Assembly (NCBI GenBank): GCA_002224055.1
Contig: AZLU01000012.1
Span: forward strand, 186,001 to 250,000
Source of the DNA: Pezizomycotina sp. ARF18
Taxonomy: Eukaryota > Ascomycota
Length of the DNA stretch: 64,000 nucleotides
Direction: 5' to 3'
The position numbers were made by a program, and so were the translations under genes. Every line of letters begins with the position of its first letter. Position 1 is the first letter of the stretch. Shown in pieces: positions 24,513-34,920 of the stretch. The notes below the pieces were generated by a model, which saw nothing but the letters and a program-made list of their open reading frames with translations, was not told where the DNA came from and searched no databases.

Positions 24513-24640
24513 GTGTTACTTTCCTGTGGCCAATTCGACCGCAGCTCATACTTCTATGGCTGCAGATGCTCCTGGCATGAAATTATAGAGTACTGTCCTT
24601 GTCACGAATATTTACGTGATTCGGGCATTTGACAGAGAGA
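24513..24640 (+). pseudogene. MC-family relic without a start codon
   Basis: The plus strand reads KCVTFLWPI where the family has MC-x-VTFL, so the ATG appears changed to AAG. The first knot YGCRCSWHE (codons 24559-24570 for GCRC) and a second knot EYCPCHEYLRD follow in another frame. It lies between minus-strand copies, in the opposite orientation. The reading rests on motif order only. Confidence 0.4.
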
Positions 24641-25184
24641 TTGTAAACATCGAGCACAATTAATGAAACTGATAATGCCGTCGGGCTCGATGCAGAACCC
24701 TCTGAGGACTTATTTTATCTCAATCTTCATACTAGATACACTTCTTTTTACTAAAATACAAGGGTAACTTTAGGACTGAAGGAGGCTTCTGTATATAAAT
24801 TTAGGCATATAGATCTTTATGAATTTCATTTCGAATGATCTAAGAAGCCCTAGGCCCTTAAAGATTCTTTATAGTAGGAATCGAACCTAGAGGGCTCTTC
24901 ATATGAGCGCCCTGAGGCCCGTTAAGACAAAATGAAATGAAATGGAACGAAATTGACAAAGAAGCTACAGCCACCGACGGTTAATATACCCAACTCATGG
25001 TATTCAAGGGAGATAGAAGAAGAGAGATGATTCAGCCGTCTAAGGCTGAACTTTGGTTAGAGATTTGTAAAGCTGGAGCAAAGTAATAAGAGGAGTGTGA
25101 GATAATGTAAAGATTACTCTGGCTTTGGATCCTTCCACCGGGTACCTCCTGTTGAGAGGCAAGGAGGAAATTCGCCAAGCTGTT

Positions 25185-25381
25185 TTAACCTATATATCTC
25201 CTGCAAGTTATTACTCTTCGCCTCTGCTCTCCACGCCAACAGTTCGGGCAAAATCTATTCAGACATGATATGTATGTCCATACTTGTATGTGACTGTAAC
25301 AGGTACAGCCTTTGTAGCTTGATCTTGCTCGACAGTGTCCTCGCCCCTGGAGTAGGAAGTGTGAAAAGTAACCCAACACAT
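25185..25381 (-). CDS. MC-family protein, frame-disrupted
   Basis: The start MCWVTFHTSYSRGEDTV changes frame into YKGCTCYSHIQVW (first knot) and SCLNRFCPNCWRGEQRRR (second knot and helix start), ending CRRYIG. Only one frame change is needed, and there is no intron-sized gap. The C-terminal IP tail is absent. This is the rightmost member of the minus-strand block; the next genes, from 26.8 kb, run the other way. Confidence 0.55.
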
Positions 25382-26232
25382 ATTATAAATTCAAAATTTG
25401 GATGGCTACTTTATGCGTTGGCGGTTTGTAGTTGGTGCTTCAGTATGCCACTGGAAGCTTTCAAGGTTAGATGAAAGTGGAATGATGGTTATTTATGTAA
25501 CTGCTATTGATTCTCCGAAGGCGCTGAAATAAGTAGAGATACCTTTACCGCCAGAAAACATCAAGATCACTGTCTAGAGAAATTATTATTATGCCTTGTA
25601 AGCAGTGGAGCTATCCTTAGTAAAACAGTGGGCATCCAGTTGGCTTGGTGAATAAAAAGGGTGTTATCGGAGTTTGATGATGAATTCGAATATTCAACCT
25701 AGAAAGCTAGAATGTTGAATACAACTGTCTTTGCCTATTGTACGGAGCGTATAATTTGACTCTGCATCGAAGTCCTTCTTTGTTATAGGCATTAATAGAA
25801 AAGTAGTGTTTTTTATACGGACCAAGCGATTGTCTCTTGATATCGAGTTCAAGATTCAAGATCGGGGCAATTGCAAATAGATCGATCCGCTCTTCAATAC
25901 GCAAAAAGGATCAGAAATCAAAACTACAGCGCCTAATTAGCTAAATAACAACTTGGATACGGTATGTATATGATACCATTCAATGTATATATCTTAACTT
26001 GGATATTTAACTATTCAATATCTTGGGATAATTAAATTTCATTATTGGTGTTTTGTATCAATTTCTCTTTTTATCTCTGAAAGGAAATACTGCTCGCGGT
26101 ATATAAGGCAAGACTGTAGCCTGGGAATTGAATTTAAAGTTTTATATAGTTCCTATACTCATAAATCACTCTTCATAGCCTCTGCCAGATAAAACGCTAT
26201 CGATCTTGAGTTTTAATTATCTGTTCCACGAA
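25382..26232. other. Boundary between the two MC blocks
   Basis: This AT-rich spacer lies where the orientation of the MC genes flips from minus to plus. I saw no gene or obvious inverted repeat at the switch. Confidence 0.45.
26100..26107 (+). promoter_or_regulatory. TATA box before truncated MC gene
   Basis: TATATAAG lies 133 bp upstream of the MCQ start at 26233, close to the spacing seen for other array genes. Confidence 0.4.
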
Positions 26233-26334
26233 ATGTGTCAGGCATACATCAACACGCGATCTCATGAATTTGTTATCTGTATAGTTGTCGTGATTGGAAT
26301 TGTTTTACGAATTGTTTTAAGAAAACTATCGTAA
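26233..26334 (+). pseudogene. Truncated MC-family start
   Basis: A 33-residue frame begins MCQAYINTRSHEF and then turns hydrophobic (CIVVVIGIVLRIVL) without either cysteine knot. A TATA box sits at the family's usual distance upstream, so this looks like a promoter and N-terminus whose knot-coding part has been lost. A small independent hydrophobic peptide is the alternative. Confidence 0.35.
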
Positions 26335-26693
26335 TAATAGTCAAAAATGAAAAATTGACCAAAGCCTCAGTGGGGAAATGAAAGGTGTTCCCGAAAAAAA
26401 AAAATATTGCCCTTCTATCAAAAGCTTGAAAGGGAAATAAGCCACATTCACCTTACCCAAGGCTCTAGACGTATCTCATTAGCGAGAAGAAGTAGTTTTA
26501 ATCCATAGTGAGTTTCTATTGTTACACACGATATACCGAAATTTGAATTACTGAAATAGCCTACAAAGTTTTGATTTCCAATGAAAGATAAGATCTTGTG
26601 TGGTATATCAGTATACTCCCGAGACGATGATTGCGAAAATGGACGACAATTTTTAATTAGCACCATTTAGTAGAATAAGCCCCGCAACAAGAC

Positions 26694-26701
26694 TATATAA
26701 A
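26694..26701 (+). promoter_or_regulatory. TATA box of first array MC gene
   Basis: TATATAAA lies 149 bp upstream of the ATG at 26843. Confidence 0.5.
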
Positions 26702-26842
26702 TGACATCTACAAAAAAAATATCAAAGAATTTCCTAGATTTCTTCGTAGGAAACGGGTCGTTCCAAATACATATCTATTGCAATCTGCACTGGTAACTTG
26801 AAGACGAATCACAAAAAGAGTTTTCAAATCTTTTAATTCAAA

Positions 26843-27105
26843 ATGTGCAGAGTCACTCTCTTATACAGCAATCATCACAACGGGAAATCAGAACAAAGAA
26901 GAAGGGAGCACCAAAACTGCAACTGCGTTTTAATGCTGATGAAGTGGAAGCGTACTGCCTGTGAGTGGGAGAATTGCTGGTGGTGCCGTTTACGCGAAAG
27001 AAAGGCGAGAGATAGGAAGTAAAGGAAATGAGGATGTGGCAAACGCTGGGTAAAATCCCATCAGCATTATTGCCAATGAACCGAATCACCCCTTCGGCGG
27101 TATAA
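26843..27105 (+). CDS. MC-family protein, array member 1
   Basis: The first open frame gives 59 residues to 27022: MCRVTLLYSNHHNGKSEQ start, first knot NCNCVLMLM, second knot ACEWENCWWC, then the basic helix RLRERKARDRK. The closing tail GKIPSALLPMNRI follows in the next frame and stops at 27105, so a single small indel probably separates helix and tail. This is the first gene of the regular plus-strand array. Its TATA box is 149 bp upstream. The first knot has Asn in place of the usual Gly. Confidence 0.6.
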
Positions 27106-27695
27106 AGATGGAATTATAATACTAAATGATAGTAGTTTAATGGAAACTGGGATGGAAGTGTTTAATATTCAACAACCGGAAGGTATTTTGCGTCAACAGC
27201 GATTTAGTTAATAATTCACTCCTGCAAAACTTTTCGTATTTGGAAGTAAAAGGGTCGCTCCGGAAATTCAAAACACAAAGGCTATCAGGAATTTCATTCA
27301 CAGATTTAATGGTCGACAGACTTTCTTTGTTCTAAATCGTATATCTGAACCAAAAATCTCAGGCTATAGGTTCAGAATTTCGAGCCTGGCGTTTGTCTTC
27401 TATAGTTAAATATCCATATGAAGATCGGGCGGGTAGACGAATTTGAAGGTTGAAATTAATTAAGGCTGAGTTAAGATTCTAAGCTTGAACGACTCAGCAA
27501 TATTTGAATAATATCAATTATAAGTATACCTTGGGTATTTAATCTTACATATACTACGTGGATTTTTCTATCTCTAATCAGAAAATCCGGTACCTCCAAA
27601 GCCGTCCTCCTAAAAGCGATATTAATCACTGCCAGACCAATCATAAATCGATCAATTCAACATCACGATCATTCTAAATAATCACACCCTGCAAG

Positions 27696-28010
27696 ATGTG
27701 CAAGGTCCAGATGTTCCACCTATATCATGACCGGCGACCGACGGATGAGCAAGGTTACTGGCTCGAAAGTTTCGGTGGATGTTCATGTCCAGAAAAATTC
27801 GCAAGATTCAACTATCATTTTTGCAGCTTTCAATGCGCCTGGTGCTGGGCGAAGTCCAACGGAGTATTTGACTTAAACCAGGGGGAATGGATAAGAATTA
27901 GAAGCGAAGGAAGGGCCATCCCAGCGGCTCTACACGATTTTCGCTACGAGATCCCGGCGATTCAGATTCCGATTGATGTGGTCTCACTACTGGAATTTGC
28001 CTTGATGTAA
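27696..28010 (+). CDS. MC-family protein, array member 2, intact
   Basis: A single 104-residue frame with every family part: MCKVQMFHLYHDRRPTDE start, first knot GGCSCPEKFARFNYHF (residues about 27-31 for GGCSC), second knot CSFQCAWC (about 43-50), a helix NQGEWIRIRSE, and the closing tail GRAIPAALHDF. An extra hydrophobic stretch, VSLLEFALM, ends the protein. This is a good reference copy for the family. No signal peptide is present. Confidence 0.75.
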   Translation: MCKVQMFHLYHDRRPTDEQGYWLESFGGCSCPEKFARFNYHFCSFQCAWCWAKSNGVFDLNQGEWIRIRSEGRAIPAALHDFRYEIPAIQIPIDVVSLLEFALM

Positions 28011-28231
28011 TACAAGTAGCTTATCGAGAACGAATATAAAAGATTTTTTTTGTATTAGTACATTCGCAGAACAGTTAGACCTCTCAGAATAACCTGGATT
28101 TTCTGTTATTCAGATCCTGAAAAATCTGTAATCTGTATTAATAGATTGCAGCGAGGGGCATCTGTGGTTTTGGTCGTGAAATGTGATCTTTCTCATGAGC
28201 TTTTAATTCTTATGAATTGGGAAGCTGACAC

Positions 28232-28288
28232 CCAGTACACAGAAACGTTGCCAGTATACAGAAATGTTGCCAGTATACAGAAATATTG
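28232..28288 (+). repeat. 19-bp tandem repeat, three units
   Basis: Units at 28232, 28251 and 28270 share CCAGTATACAGAAATGTTG with one or two changes each. It lies between array members 2 and 3 and is non-coding as far as I can see. Confidence 0.85.
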
Positions 28289-28740
28289 AAAAATCTATAC
28301 CTGAAGCAAAGCTAATTGACCGCTTTTGCTGCATAAAATATAACAAATATTCCTTTATAGTTATCGACACTGAGCATCTTTTTCAATTTGAAAAATCCTC
28401 CTCAAATTTGCGTTTCAAAGATAGAGGTTGTGATTCGTGACGAAATGAATTTATCAGAACTCGATATTTCGACACCGAGTGGACCTTTTGAGATTCAGAA
28501 TGAATCGGTGCAATATTTTGGAACCAAAGCACAAAAATTGATTCGTCGCAAATTTATCAGCTATTAGGCGCCGCCGGCTCATAAAAAAAGCTTGATAACC
28601 CTCCGTCAACCTATTGAAGTTCCGTAAACAAACCTCGATCGTCCATTCCATTCTTTCGATATCTAGGATCAGCTTGGTATTGCACTCAATATACACTTTA
28701 CAACGACTCTGCCATAACTTCGCGTTTTATATACAACAGG

Positions 28741-28999
28741 ATGTGCCAGGTCTTTATTGATCATCTTTTCCACGACAACAATTATGATAGCGAGAATAGA
28801 CAGGACGACGAAATTAGAATTACCTTGGATGCGTATGCAGCGAATCGTACCTCATATACGTTTGCGACGTTGCTCAGAAGTCTTGAACTGAACAGAATGC
28901 CCGTATCTTCTCACCAGAACGCGTAGGAACAATGAGGAGCAGTATCGAGTTTTCGCTGAGAGCGGAAGAACAGTCCCGAAGCCATTAAAACAATTTTAA
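28741..28999 (+). CDS. MC-family protein, array member 3, frame-disrupted
   Basis: The start MCQVFIDHLFHDNNYDSE is followed in a second frame by the first knot GCVCSESYLIYVC, and in a third by the helix and tail TRTRRNNEEQYRVFAESG and RTVPKPLKQF, which stop at 28999. The tail is a close match to the family consensus. At least two frame changes are needed. The first open frame alone ends at 28926 and would be a misleading annotation. Confidence 0.5.
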
Positions 29000-29580
29000 A
29001 CCTAAGGCAATGAATGGAATTAGGCATTAACAACATAGGTATCATGCTGGTGGAGGCTCTTGAGATTGCGATGGGATATTGCATGAATTATAAAACATAA
29101 AAATCAGTATTCTTGAAGATGGGTTTCAATATAGTAGAGACGTAAATTGAATGATCATGGTAAAAGTGTTCTATCCCGATTTGGTGTACGTGGAGCTGGA
29201 TTAATTCCCATACTTCGAAAATAACTAAACTCAGTAACCCTATTGAAAGTACGCTAACTCCCGATTAAAGCTACTACCACCCACTAGAATGGTTGGGAAG
29301 CGAAATATAATCTCATGCAGATGTCATGTTCGGGCATCTACCTACTAAAAATTCAATCAAGCTTTTCTGTTTTACGCCATTTCTGGGTCGTATACTCCGA
29401 GAGGTATCCGGATTTCGCTAAGATCTGAGGCAAGTCTTTGATCTAATCTGAATGCAGATTCAATAGTTTGTAGATAATTATAATAAGAGATCCAATGAAC
29501 CGAATATAATACGGATAAATACAAGACCCTTTTATTAACTTAAACTTGTCCTAGGCCCGATAATTCCGTTCAACTCTCCA
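29000..29580. other. Array spacer
   Basis: This spacer between array members 3 and 4 is AT-rich. No gene is seen. Confidence 0.5.
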
Positions 29581-29620
29581 TTATTTAAAGACCGTCAATA
29601 CCCAACTAGTCAAATTCATC

Positions 29621-29705
29621 TCTCATTCTACTACCTTAAAAAAATCCTTTCTCATTCTACTGCCTTCAAAATTCCTCTCTCATTCCACTATCTTACAAAT
29701 TTCTC
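29621..29705 (+). repeat. Pyrimidine-rich leader repeat upstream of MC gene
   Basis: The core TCTCATTC[TC]AC occurs at 29621, 29650 and 29678, giving three units of 28-29 bp within a CT-rich leader that ends at the ATG at 29750. CT-rich tracts mark start regions of many fungal genes; the duplication here is local. Confidence 0.65.
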
Positions 29706-29749
29706 AATCTCAACACTGCCAACCACCTACAATCTACTAAACCGAAACA

Positions 29750-30004
29750 ATGTGCCAAATGAAATTATACGATAGCCGCTGTAATATGCCCGCTAAAGAC
29801 CTTCGCAAAATGAAGGAAAACTACGAGAATTGCCCGTGCCCGAATGAGTTCAGTTATTTCGAATACACGAAGTGCGGAGATCCAGGTTGCAAGAAATGTC
29901 GCATCATGGCCAAAATGACTCTCACAAACAACCAATATGAGTACCAAGAACTGAAGAAGAAAGGGAGGCCAATACCGGAACTACTGCGCCGTTTCGCTTC
30001 GTAG
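29750..30004 (+). CDS. MC-family protein, array member 4, intact
   Basis: The 84-residue product is the most compact complete member. It has the MCQMKLYDSRCNMPAKD start, first knot NCPCPNEFSYFEY (residues 28-30), second knot KCGDPGCKKC (41-50), a helix RIMAKMTLTNNQYEYQ, and the tail KGRPIPELLRRFAS. It is Lys-rich and soluble, without signal peptide or membrane segment. The three-cysteine second knot with C-x4-C-x2-C spacing resembles a small zinc knot; metal binding is inferred only. A CT-rich repeated leader precedes it. Confidence 0.75.
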   Translation: MCQMKLYDSRCNMPAKDLRKMKENYENCPCPNEFSYFEYTKCGDPGCKKCRIMAKMTLTNNQYEYQELKKKGRPIPELLRRFAS

Positions 30005-30859
30005 GCTGCATTACTGCTATCTCAAAAAGGGGAGGGAACTAAGAGGGGTTTATCAGGGTATAAAACAAGGGGGGTGTTGGAGCATCGTGGAGAGGGATCG
30101 ATCATTGTCTTGATTGATGGATAAGGATGGGAGGAAAGCTCCCCTATTTATGTACAATAAGGCATATACATGATCTATGGTAATGGTGTTCCTACAGTAG
30201 GCTGGTTCCTAAACTTCGGAATGCTGAAGTTTAATATTTATGCACTGGTTTTTGTTCGAGCGGTTTGTTCTTTGTACTAGAACTTCTTGCCATCTGCTTT
30301 CAATTACTTAGAGAATAAGAATTAAACTGTCCTTTGAAATTGACCATGAGCCGCGTTGAGCCGTTCATTAGTAGCATTGATACTTTTCATGTCCTTTACA
30401 ATGTCAATTTGTATTGTGCTTCCTCCCAGCACCCCAATCCAGTTGATTTGTGAGCCCTTCAAAATACGCACAATTTTTGATGTGAAGTGGTTTTGGTAGG
30501 CAGCAATTCTGGTATTAGTCAGGGATTTGCGTTTCCGATGATGATTTAAAACTTAAAGTATATGAAAAGATGCCATTCCGACGAGGTCGAAGAGCTGTGA
30601 TGATTCGTCAACCACAACCTCAGCGTTAAAAAGGTTGAGAACATAACCTTGATGAAAATCCTAAACTCGCATACAGATTAAACCTATTAATAGCAATACT
30701 CTACAGAAAACTTCTACATAAATTGGCCCTGCCTGGCCCCAACTTTTCAGTGACAGTTTCACCAAATTTTCCGTAAAAATTCGGAGGTATGCACAGGCAG
30801 TTGAATGAGAGCCGTACCTAACCTAACTTCGTAGCGAAAGCCACGAATCAAACGACAAA
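30005..30859. other. Array spacer
   Basis: This spacer between array members 4 and 5 is AT-rich. No gene is seen. Confidence 0.5.
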
Positions 30860-31088
30860 ATGTGCCAAGTCTCCCACCTTATCACAGACCACTACGACAG
30901 CAACCCCGTCGTTTAGATCTTCGCGATTATCATGGCTGTAACTGCAGCAAGTCTACGGAATCGCCGTGTACTTCATATGCTCTATCGACTGTGAAAAATG
31001 CCAGGAGGGTGCTCAGCTGGCCCGTGAGCGTAACGAAGCTGTATGGAGGACGTTTCATGAAGAAGGTGGAGGCATTCCGAAGGATTGA
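30860..31088 (+). CDS. MC-family protein, array member 5, frame-disrupted
   Basis: The start MCQVSHLITDHYDSNPVV runs to a stop. The first knot YHGCNCSKSTES is in a second frame. The second knot and tail are in a third: FICSIDCEKCQEGAQLARER, then NEAVWRTFHEEGGGIPKD, ending at 31088. The helix motif ARERNEA matches members 8 and 9 closely. Two small frame changes explain the layout. Confidence 0.55.
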
Positions 31089-31920
31089 GAGAGTTCACTC
31101 CTAAGGCAACGAACGGGAACCATTAGATAGATATTTCATCACCGGTAGTGAGGCGGGTGACACACACCACTCATTAGCATATCTCTTAGCACAGTTTGGT
31201 AGGTGGGCGAGAGAGTGGACGAAACTAGCTTGTTTCGATTGTAAACTCTAATACAAAATCTTCTACGCGCATATGTCGGCTTTATTCGTGCTAGCTTCAT
31301 GGGCACCTTAAACATTCAATGATATTTTCTTTCTTTTTTTGTGATCTGAAATTTAGGATGGCGCTTAGTTTCTAAGCGCAACATCGACGTAGTTGCACGC
31401 ACCGCGTCTACAGTAGAACGAAAATTCGGAGGGTTGAACATTCAGACTAATTGAGGTAAAATCTGTGCCACAAAGGCATAATTCATGAAGCTGTTATAAT
31501 ACCTTATTTAAAAGGGTTTCATGATTAATCAATAGATTTCTGTTCAAGTATGCATATTTATTGCAAACTGGACTATTATGTTCCAGAGAAGTACAATGAA
31601 AATAATAAAGAAGCGAGAAAAAGAACAGTAAAACAAATAGGTTACAGGGCTTATTTAGACATCGAAGACGGGTAGCCTATGACCGAAGGATAACCCGGAG
31701 ATTCCACTTCTCACAACTTGTAATTCAAGCTTCATACGAAAACGTAGAATTCAGCGGCATCTGGTACTTGCATCAATGATCATAACCTCGTGTTAGGACG
31801 ACTCATCGATGTTCAACCTTCAGTATCTTGACATAGCTCTGGCCGGGTAAGTCTTGTATCGCCTTGGGATCGAACTTTAGACATGTTCTGGAAAAAAATT
31901 ACATTCAGAAGATCGTAGGG
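31089..31920. other. Array spacer
   Basis: A 41-residue plus-strand frame near 31550 (MHIYCKLDYYVPEKYNENN start) is charged and could be a degenerate family start, but it lacks both knots. Otherwise nothing is seen. Confidence 0.4.
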
Positions 31921-31927
31921 TATAAAT
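31921..31927 (+). promoter_or_regulatory. TATA box of array member 6
   Basis: TATAAAT within GGGTATAAATATGG, 177 bp upstream of the ATG at 32098. A near-identical GGGTATAAG context occurs before member 7. Confidence 0.6.
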
Positions 31928-32097
31928 ATGGAGCTAAAAGCCGCCCACCTCCCTTCCTCTGAGTAAGAAAACGTATACCACGCCTATAATTATATATAGC
32001 CACCACATACGATCTAAGACAGACAAGAGAAAGGTTTATCATACCACCATCTACTGCACTACTACAGACATCTAAATCTCCTCGGACAGAATCAAAG

Positions 32098-32427
32098 ATG
32101 TGTCAAGTTACACTAGAAAATAGCGACTGCGAAGGTGGCAATAAACACGAGTGGCCGGAAATCGAACGTCAGAATTACCTGGGCTGCCCCTGCATCGCTA
32201 AATATACCCTGAAATTTCATGAACCTTGTGACACTTACATGAGGGTGGGCGCTGCCCGGGGTGCTCTACCGTCGTGCCGATGGTATGGAATTGAACAAAT
32301 TCGAGGCACAGATGGTCGAATTGGAAGGCAAAGAGGTACCAAAACCACTGCAGAAGTATTTGAAAAAGGAGTAATCTGCAACGTAGCCATTGCCACAACC
32401 AAGGTGGAGCAGAAGGTTAAATACTGA
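32098..32427 (+). CDS. MC-family protein, array member 6, frame-disrupted
   Basis: The open frame starts MCQVTLENSDCEGGNKHE and includes the first knot GCPCIAKYTLKFHEPC (residues about 30-45). After CDTY the family reading leaves this frame: the second knot appears as GGRCPGC, and the helix and tail appear in a third frame as DGMELNKFEAQMVELEG and KEVPKPLQKYLKKE, stopping at 32374. The remainder of the first frame to 32427 is therefore probably spurious. The TATA box is 177 bp upstream. Confidence 0.6.
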   Translation: MCQVTLENSDCEGGNKHEWPEIERQNYLGCPCIAKYTLKFHEPCDTYMRVGAARGALPSCRWYGIEQIRGTDGRIGRQRGTKTTAEVFEKGVICNVAIATTKVEQKVKY

Positions 32428-33042
32428 AAATAGTTCATTGTCATGAAGATGTAAAGCTTTGTGCAATATCATATTACATTTTCTTGCATGTATGATTCTT
32501 AAAGTAATAGATAAATTGATCTTTTCATAATGGATTGTTCATTTTTCTTTTTTACATTAAGACCTTTCTCTTCAGCATCTCTCTGATCGAGTCCCTGATA
32601 TAGTGATTTTTGTAATTATTTCCAGACACCAAAGTACTCTTTTGCGTCTTCCAGGTGTGAATTCATTAAAACTGAGCTTCTAGCCCTTCCTCCGTTATGC
32701 CAAAGTAAGAATCTCAAGAATAGTATAACTGCGCTAAAGGAAACTAATCAAAGGAGAGAAGAGTTCGTGTGACGTCTCAACGATGTAGTTGATTTGTGAA
32801 TTAGAATTAGTGGGTCTAAAGCCCATTTAGAGCATTTACGTAGAGTATTCATGAATTCAAAGTTGAGGTGGACGTCGCGCTTGAGACGAAAACTTAACTT
32901 GCAGATGGGCTGTGCTTAATATCCTCATGTTTGTGCTAACAGATAGGTGAAGTTTGAGGCCAAAGCAATGTTAGGTGATAAACCATAGCATAAGTTTAGA
33001 CGTACGAAGAATGTGTTATAATTTTATCCAAAGATAGCAGGG
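32428..33042. other. Array spacer
   Basis: This AT-rich spacer lies between members 6 and 7. No gene is seen. Confidence 0.5.
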
Positions 33043-33048
33043 TATAAG
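33043..33048 (+). promoter_or_regulatory. TATA box of array member 7
   Basis: TATAAG within AGGGTATAAGTAGG, 165 bp upstream of the ATG at 33208, in the same context as the box before member 6. Confidence 0.55.
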
Positions 33049-33207
33049 TAGGAACCCAAAAGGCAGCATCAGTATCCCTCGAATACTCAACAACCACCTC
33101 CTCTCCAACTAAGTATTATTTCGAGTCTTTCATAATCTAAGAAAACGCAATACCCTACTAAGAATCCTCCAGAATCTCTTTATCTTCCAGCTTGAAACAT
33201 ATCAAAC

Positions 33208-33581
33208 ATGTGCCAAGTTTGGTTATACAGAGGCGCATGCCCAACGGTTTCGGGTCGGTAATCTGGCCGCCCCCGGTGCGGGAACTCAACTATTTAGGCT
33301 GCCCATGCGCCGCCGATTACAGCTACCACCATTACACACGATGTGGTAACCCTGATTGTGAATGGTGCAAGCATAATTGGCCGGTTCATCGGGAGCTGAA
33401 TCGCTGGACTGCGCGGTACTTCAAGCGCATGGTCAAGATGTTCCGGGTTGCTGAGATATTGGCTCCCAAAGCGGTCAAAAAGGAAGGCGAGTGCATCACC
33501 GAAGCGCCCACCGAAGAGGACCCGAGCGGCTCGCCTCCGCCGCCTAAGCGAGGGGGAAGACGGCCAAAGACCCTAGAGTAG
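33208..33581 (+). CDS. MC-family protein, array member 7, Pro/Lys-rich C-terminus
   Basis: The start MCQVWLYRGACPTVSGR reaches a stop, and the rest lies in the next frame: NYLGCPCAADYSYHHY (first knot), RCGNPDCEWCKHNWPVHREL (second knot and helix), then AEILAPKAVKK. An extended tail, APTEEDPSGSPPPPKRGG followed by RRPKTLE, is unlike other members and resembles a nuclear or nucleic-acid-binding tail. The apparent upstream start at 33192 in the knot frame is unlikely because it lacks the MC start. One frame change is needed. Confidence 0.6.
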
Positions 33582-34467
33582 CTGAGAGCTAAAATGACTT
33601 GAAGCCCAGGATACGACCGGGATTTTCCTTTCTTTTTTATAGTGCTTTATCACTGTCCCCAAGCGTGCTGGTTTTAATTTTCAGCAGAGTTAATGCAATT
33701 TAAATTTGCCATTTTTTCTTTTATAAATCTTCGGAAACTCTATAAGCAAATTAGGTTATGAAAAAGAATGAATGAGCGCGGAGCTGTTATACTAGAGAAA
33801 TAGAAGACAGACAGGCAAGATGCGGTCCGGAGGGTTACTTTTGAGGTACAAAAAGAAATCTTGAAAAACTTCATATGATGAATGGATAGTGCGCGTATGT
33901 CACTGGCTGATTATCGATGGAAGCATCTTTGGGACATAGAAGACACTTAATAGAGATTATATAGGAATGTTCAGAAGTTTTGAGACAATGAACAATGAGT
34001 TCATTATCATTTAACGATAATATTGAGCCAAGTAACGAATAGTTCCTCAAATAAACACCAATTTCGAGCTTAAATTCTTTGGGAGGTTTCAATATGAAGG
34101 GGATGAAGTTAGAAATGCTCCCGGTTTCATACTGTGATAACGCATCTTGTATTAGTTCAATAGTGCTCTCCAAAACTCAACTAGCTGGCAAGGGGGTTCG
34201 AGTTTTCTGATCAATTTTGTCCCAGACTTTTCGAAAAAAAAAAAAAAAAAAAAGGCGTCTGCATCAAACCCAAATGAATTTTCTCCGTAATACATCTCAA
34301 AATCCATTAAAGCACTACTAATTCTATTGCCCATTGAAATCCTAGATATAGGATAAAAATTTCCTTAAAAATAAGAAGAAAAAGAATAAAACTAAAATAA
34401 ATAAACGTAAACAAGAAATAAGAAACAAGAAAACTATTTATTCTCCGAAAAAAAAAATCCGAAAGAC
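33582..34467. other. Array spacer with poly-A tract
   Basis: This spacer between members 7 and 8 has a run of about 20 A at 34222-34241. A 100-residue minus-strand frame at 33871-34173 has no recognised motif and is not called. Confidence 0.45.
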
Positions 34468-34770
34468 ATGTGTAAGGTTAGTCCCTACCTCGAGGATCAC
34501 TGGGCAACCCAGGAGGAAGCCGACGCCATGAAGAAAAAGATCAAGAACGATACCGGCGGGTGCAAATGTAAACAGGAAGTCACCATATATGTCTTCATAC
34601 CTTGCGAGCAATACTGCGATAATTGCCGTCGAGAACTTAGGTCGGCTCACGAGAGAAATGAAGCTGCCTACACAAGTTTTAAGTCGAGAATATTCCCTGG
34701 GAAGCGAGAGGGCTGGGTCCCGGTCGCTCTTTCGAGCTTCAAGCCTTCTACAAAGACCAAGGCGAGGTGA
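34468..34770 (+). CDS. MC-family protein, array member 8, intact
   Basis: A single 100-residue frame: MCKVSPYLEDHWATQEEAD start, a Lys-rich helix, first knot GGCKCKQEVTIYVF (residues about 31-35), second knot CEQYCDNC (about 46-53), the helix RRELRSAHERNEAAY, and the tail EGWVPVALSSF. The second knot and helix are very close to member 9 (YCESC, then RERNEKAY), suggesting recent duplication of the two. No signal peptide is present. Confidence 0.75.
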   Translation: MCKVSPYLEDHWATQEEADAMKKKIKNDTGGCKCKQEVTIYVFIPCEQYCDNCRRELRSAHERNEAAYTSFKSRIFPGKREGWVPVALSSFKPSTKTKAR

Positions 34771-34920
34771 CTGGAAAATAGTCGTCAATTGCAAATTGTG
34801 GTGGTCTAGAAATGATTCCAGTGGGAGGTCATTTATTGCGATACTTTTTTCCAAGGGTCTCTCGGGCGTCAAAGGGTATATCTCCTCCGACAACCGTACG
34901 AAGGCGGAACATTACTATCT

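Noticed and set aside
24840-24925. A tRNA-like T-arm (GGTTCGATTCC) on the minus strand with a possible anticodon stem.
   Set aside because: The anticodon loop lacks the expected U33, stems contain mismatches, and no D-arm or acceptor pairing was found.
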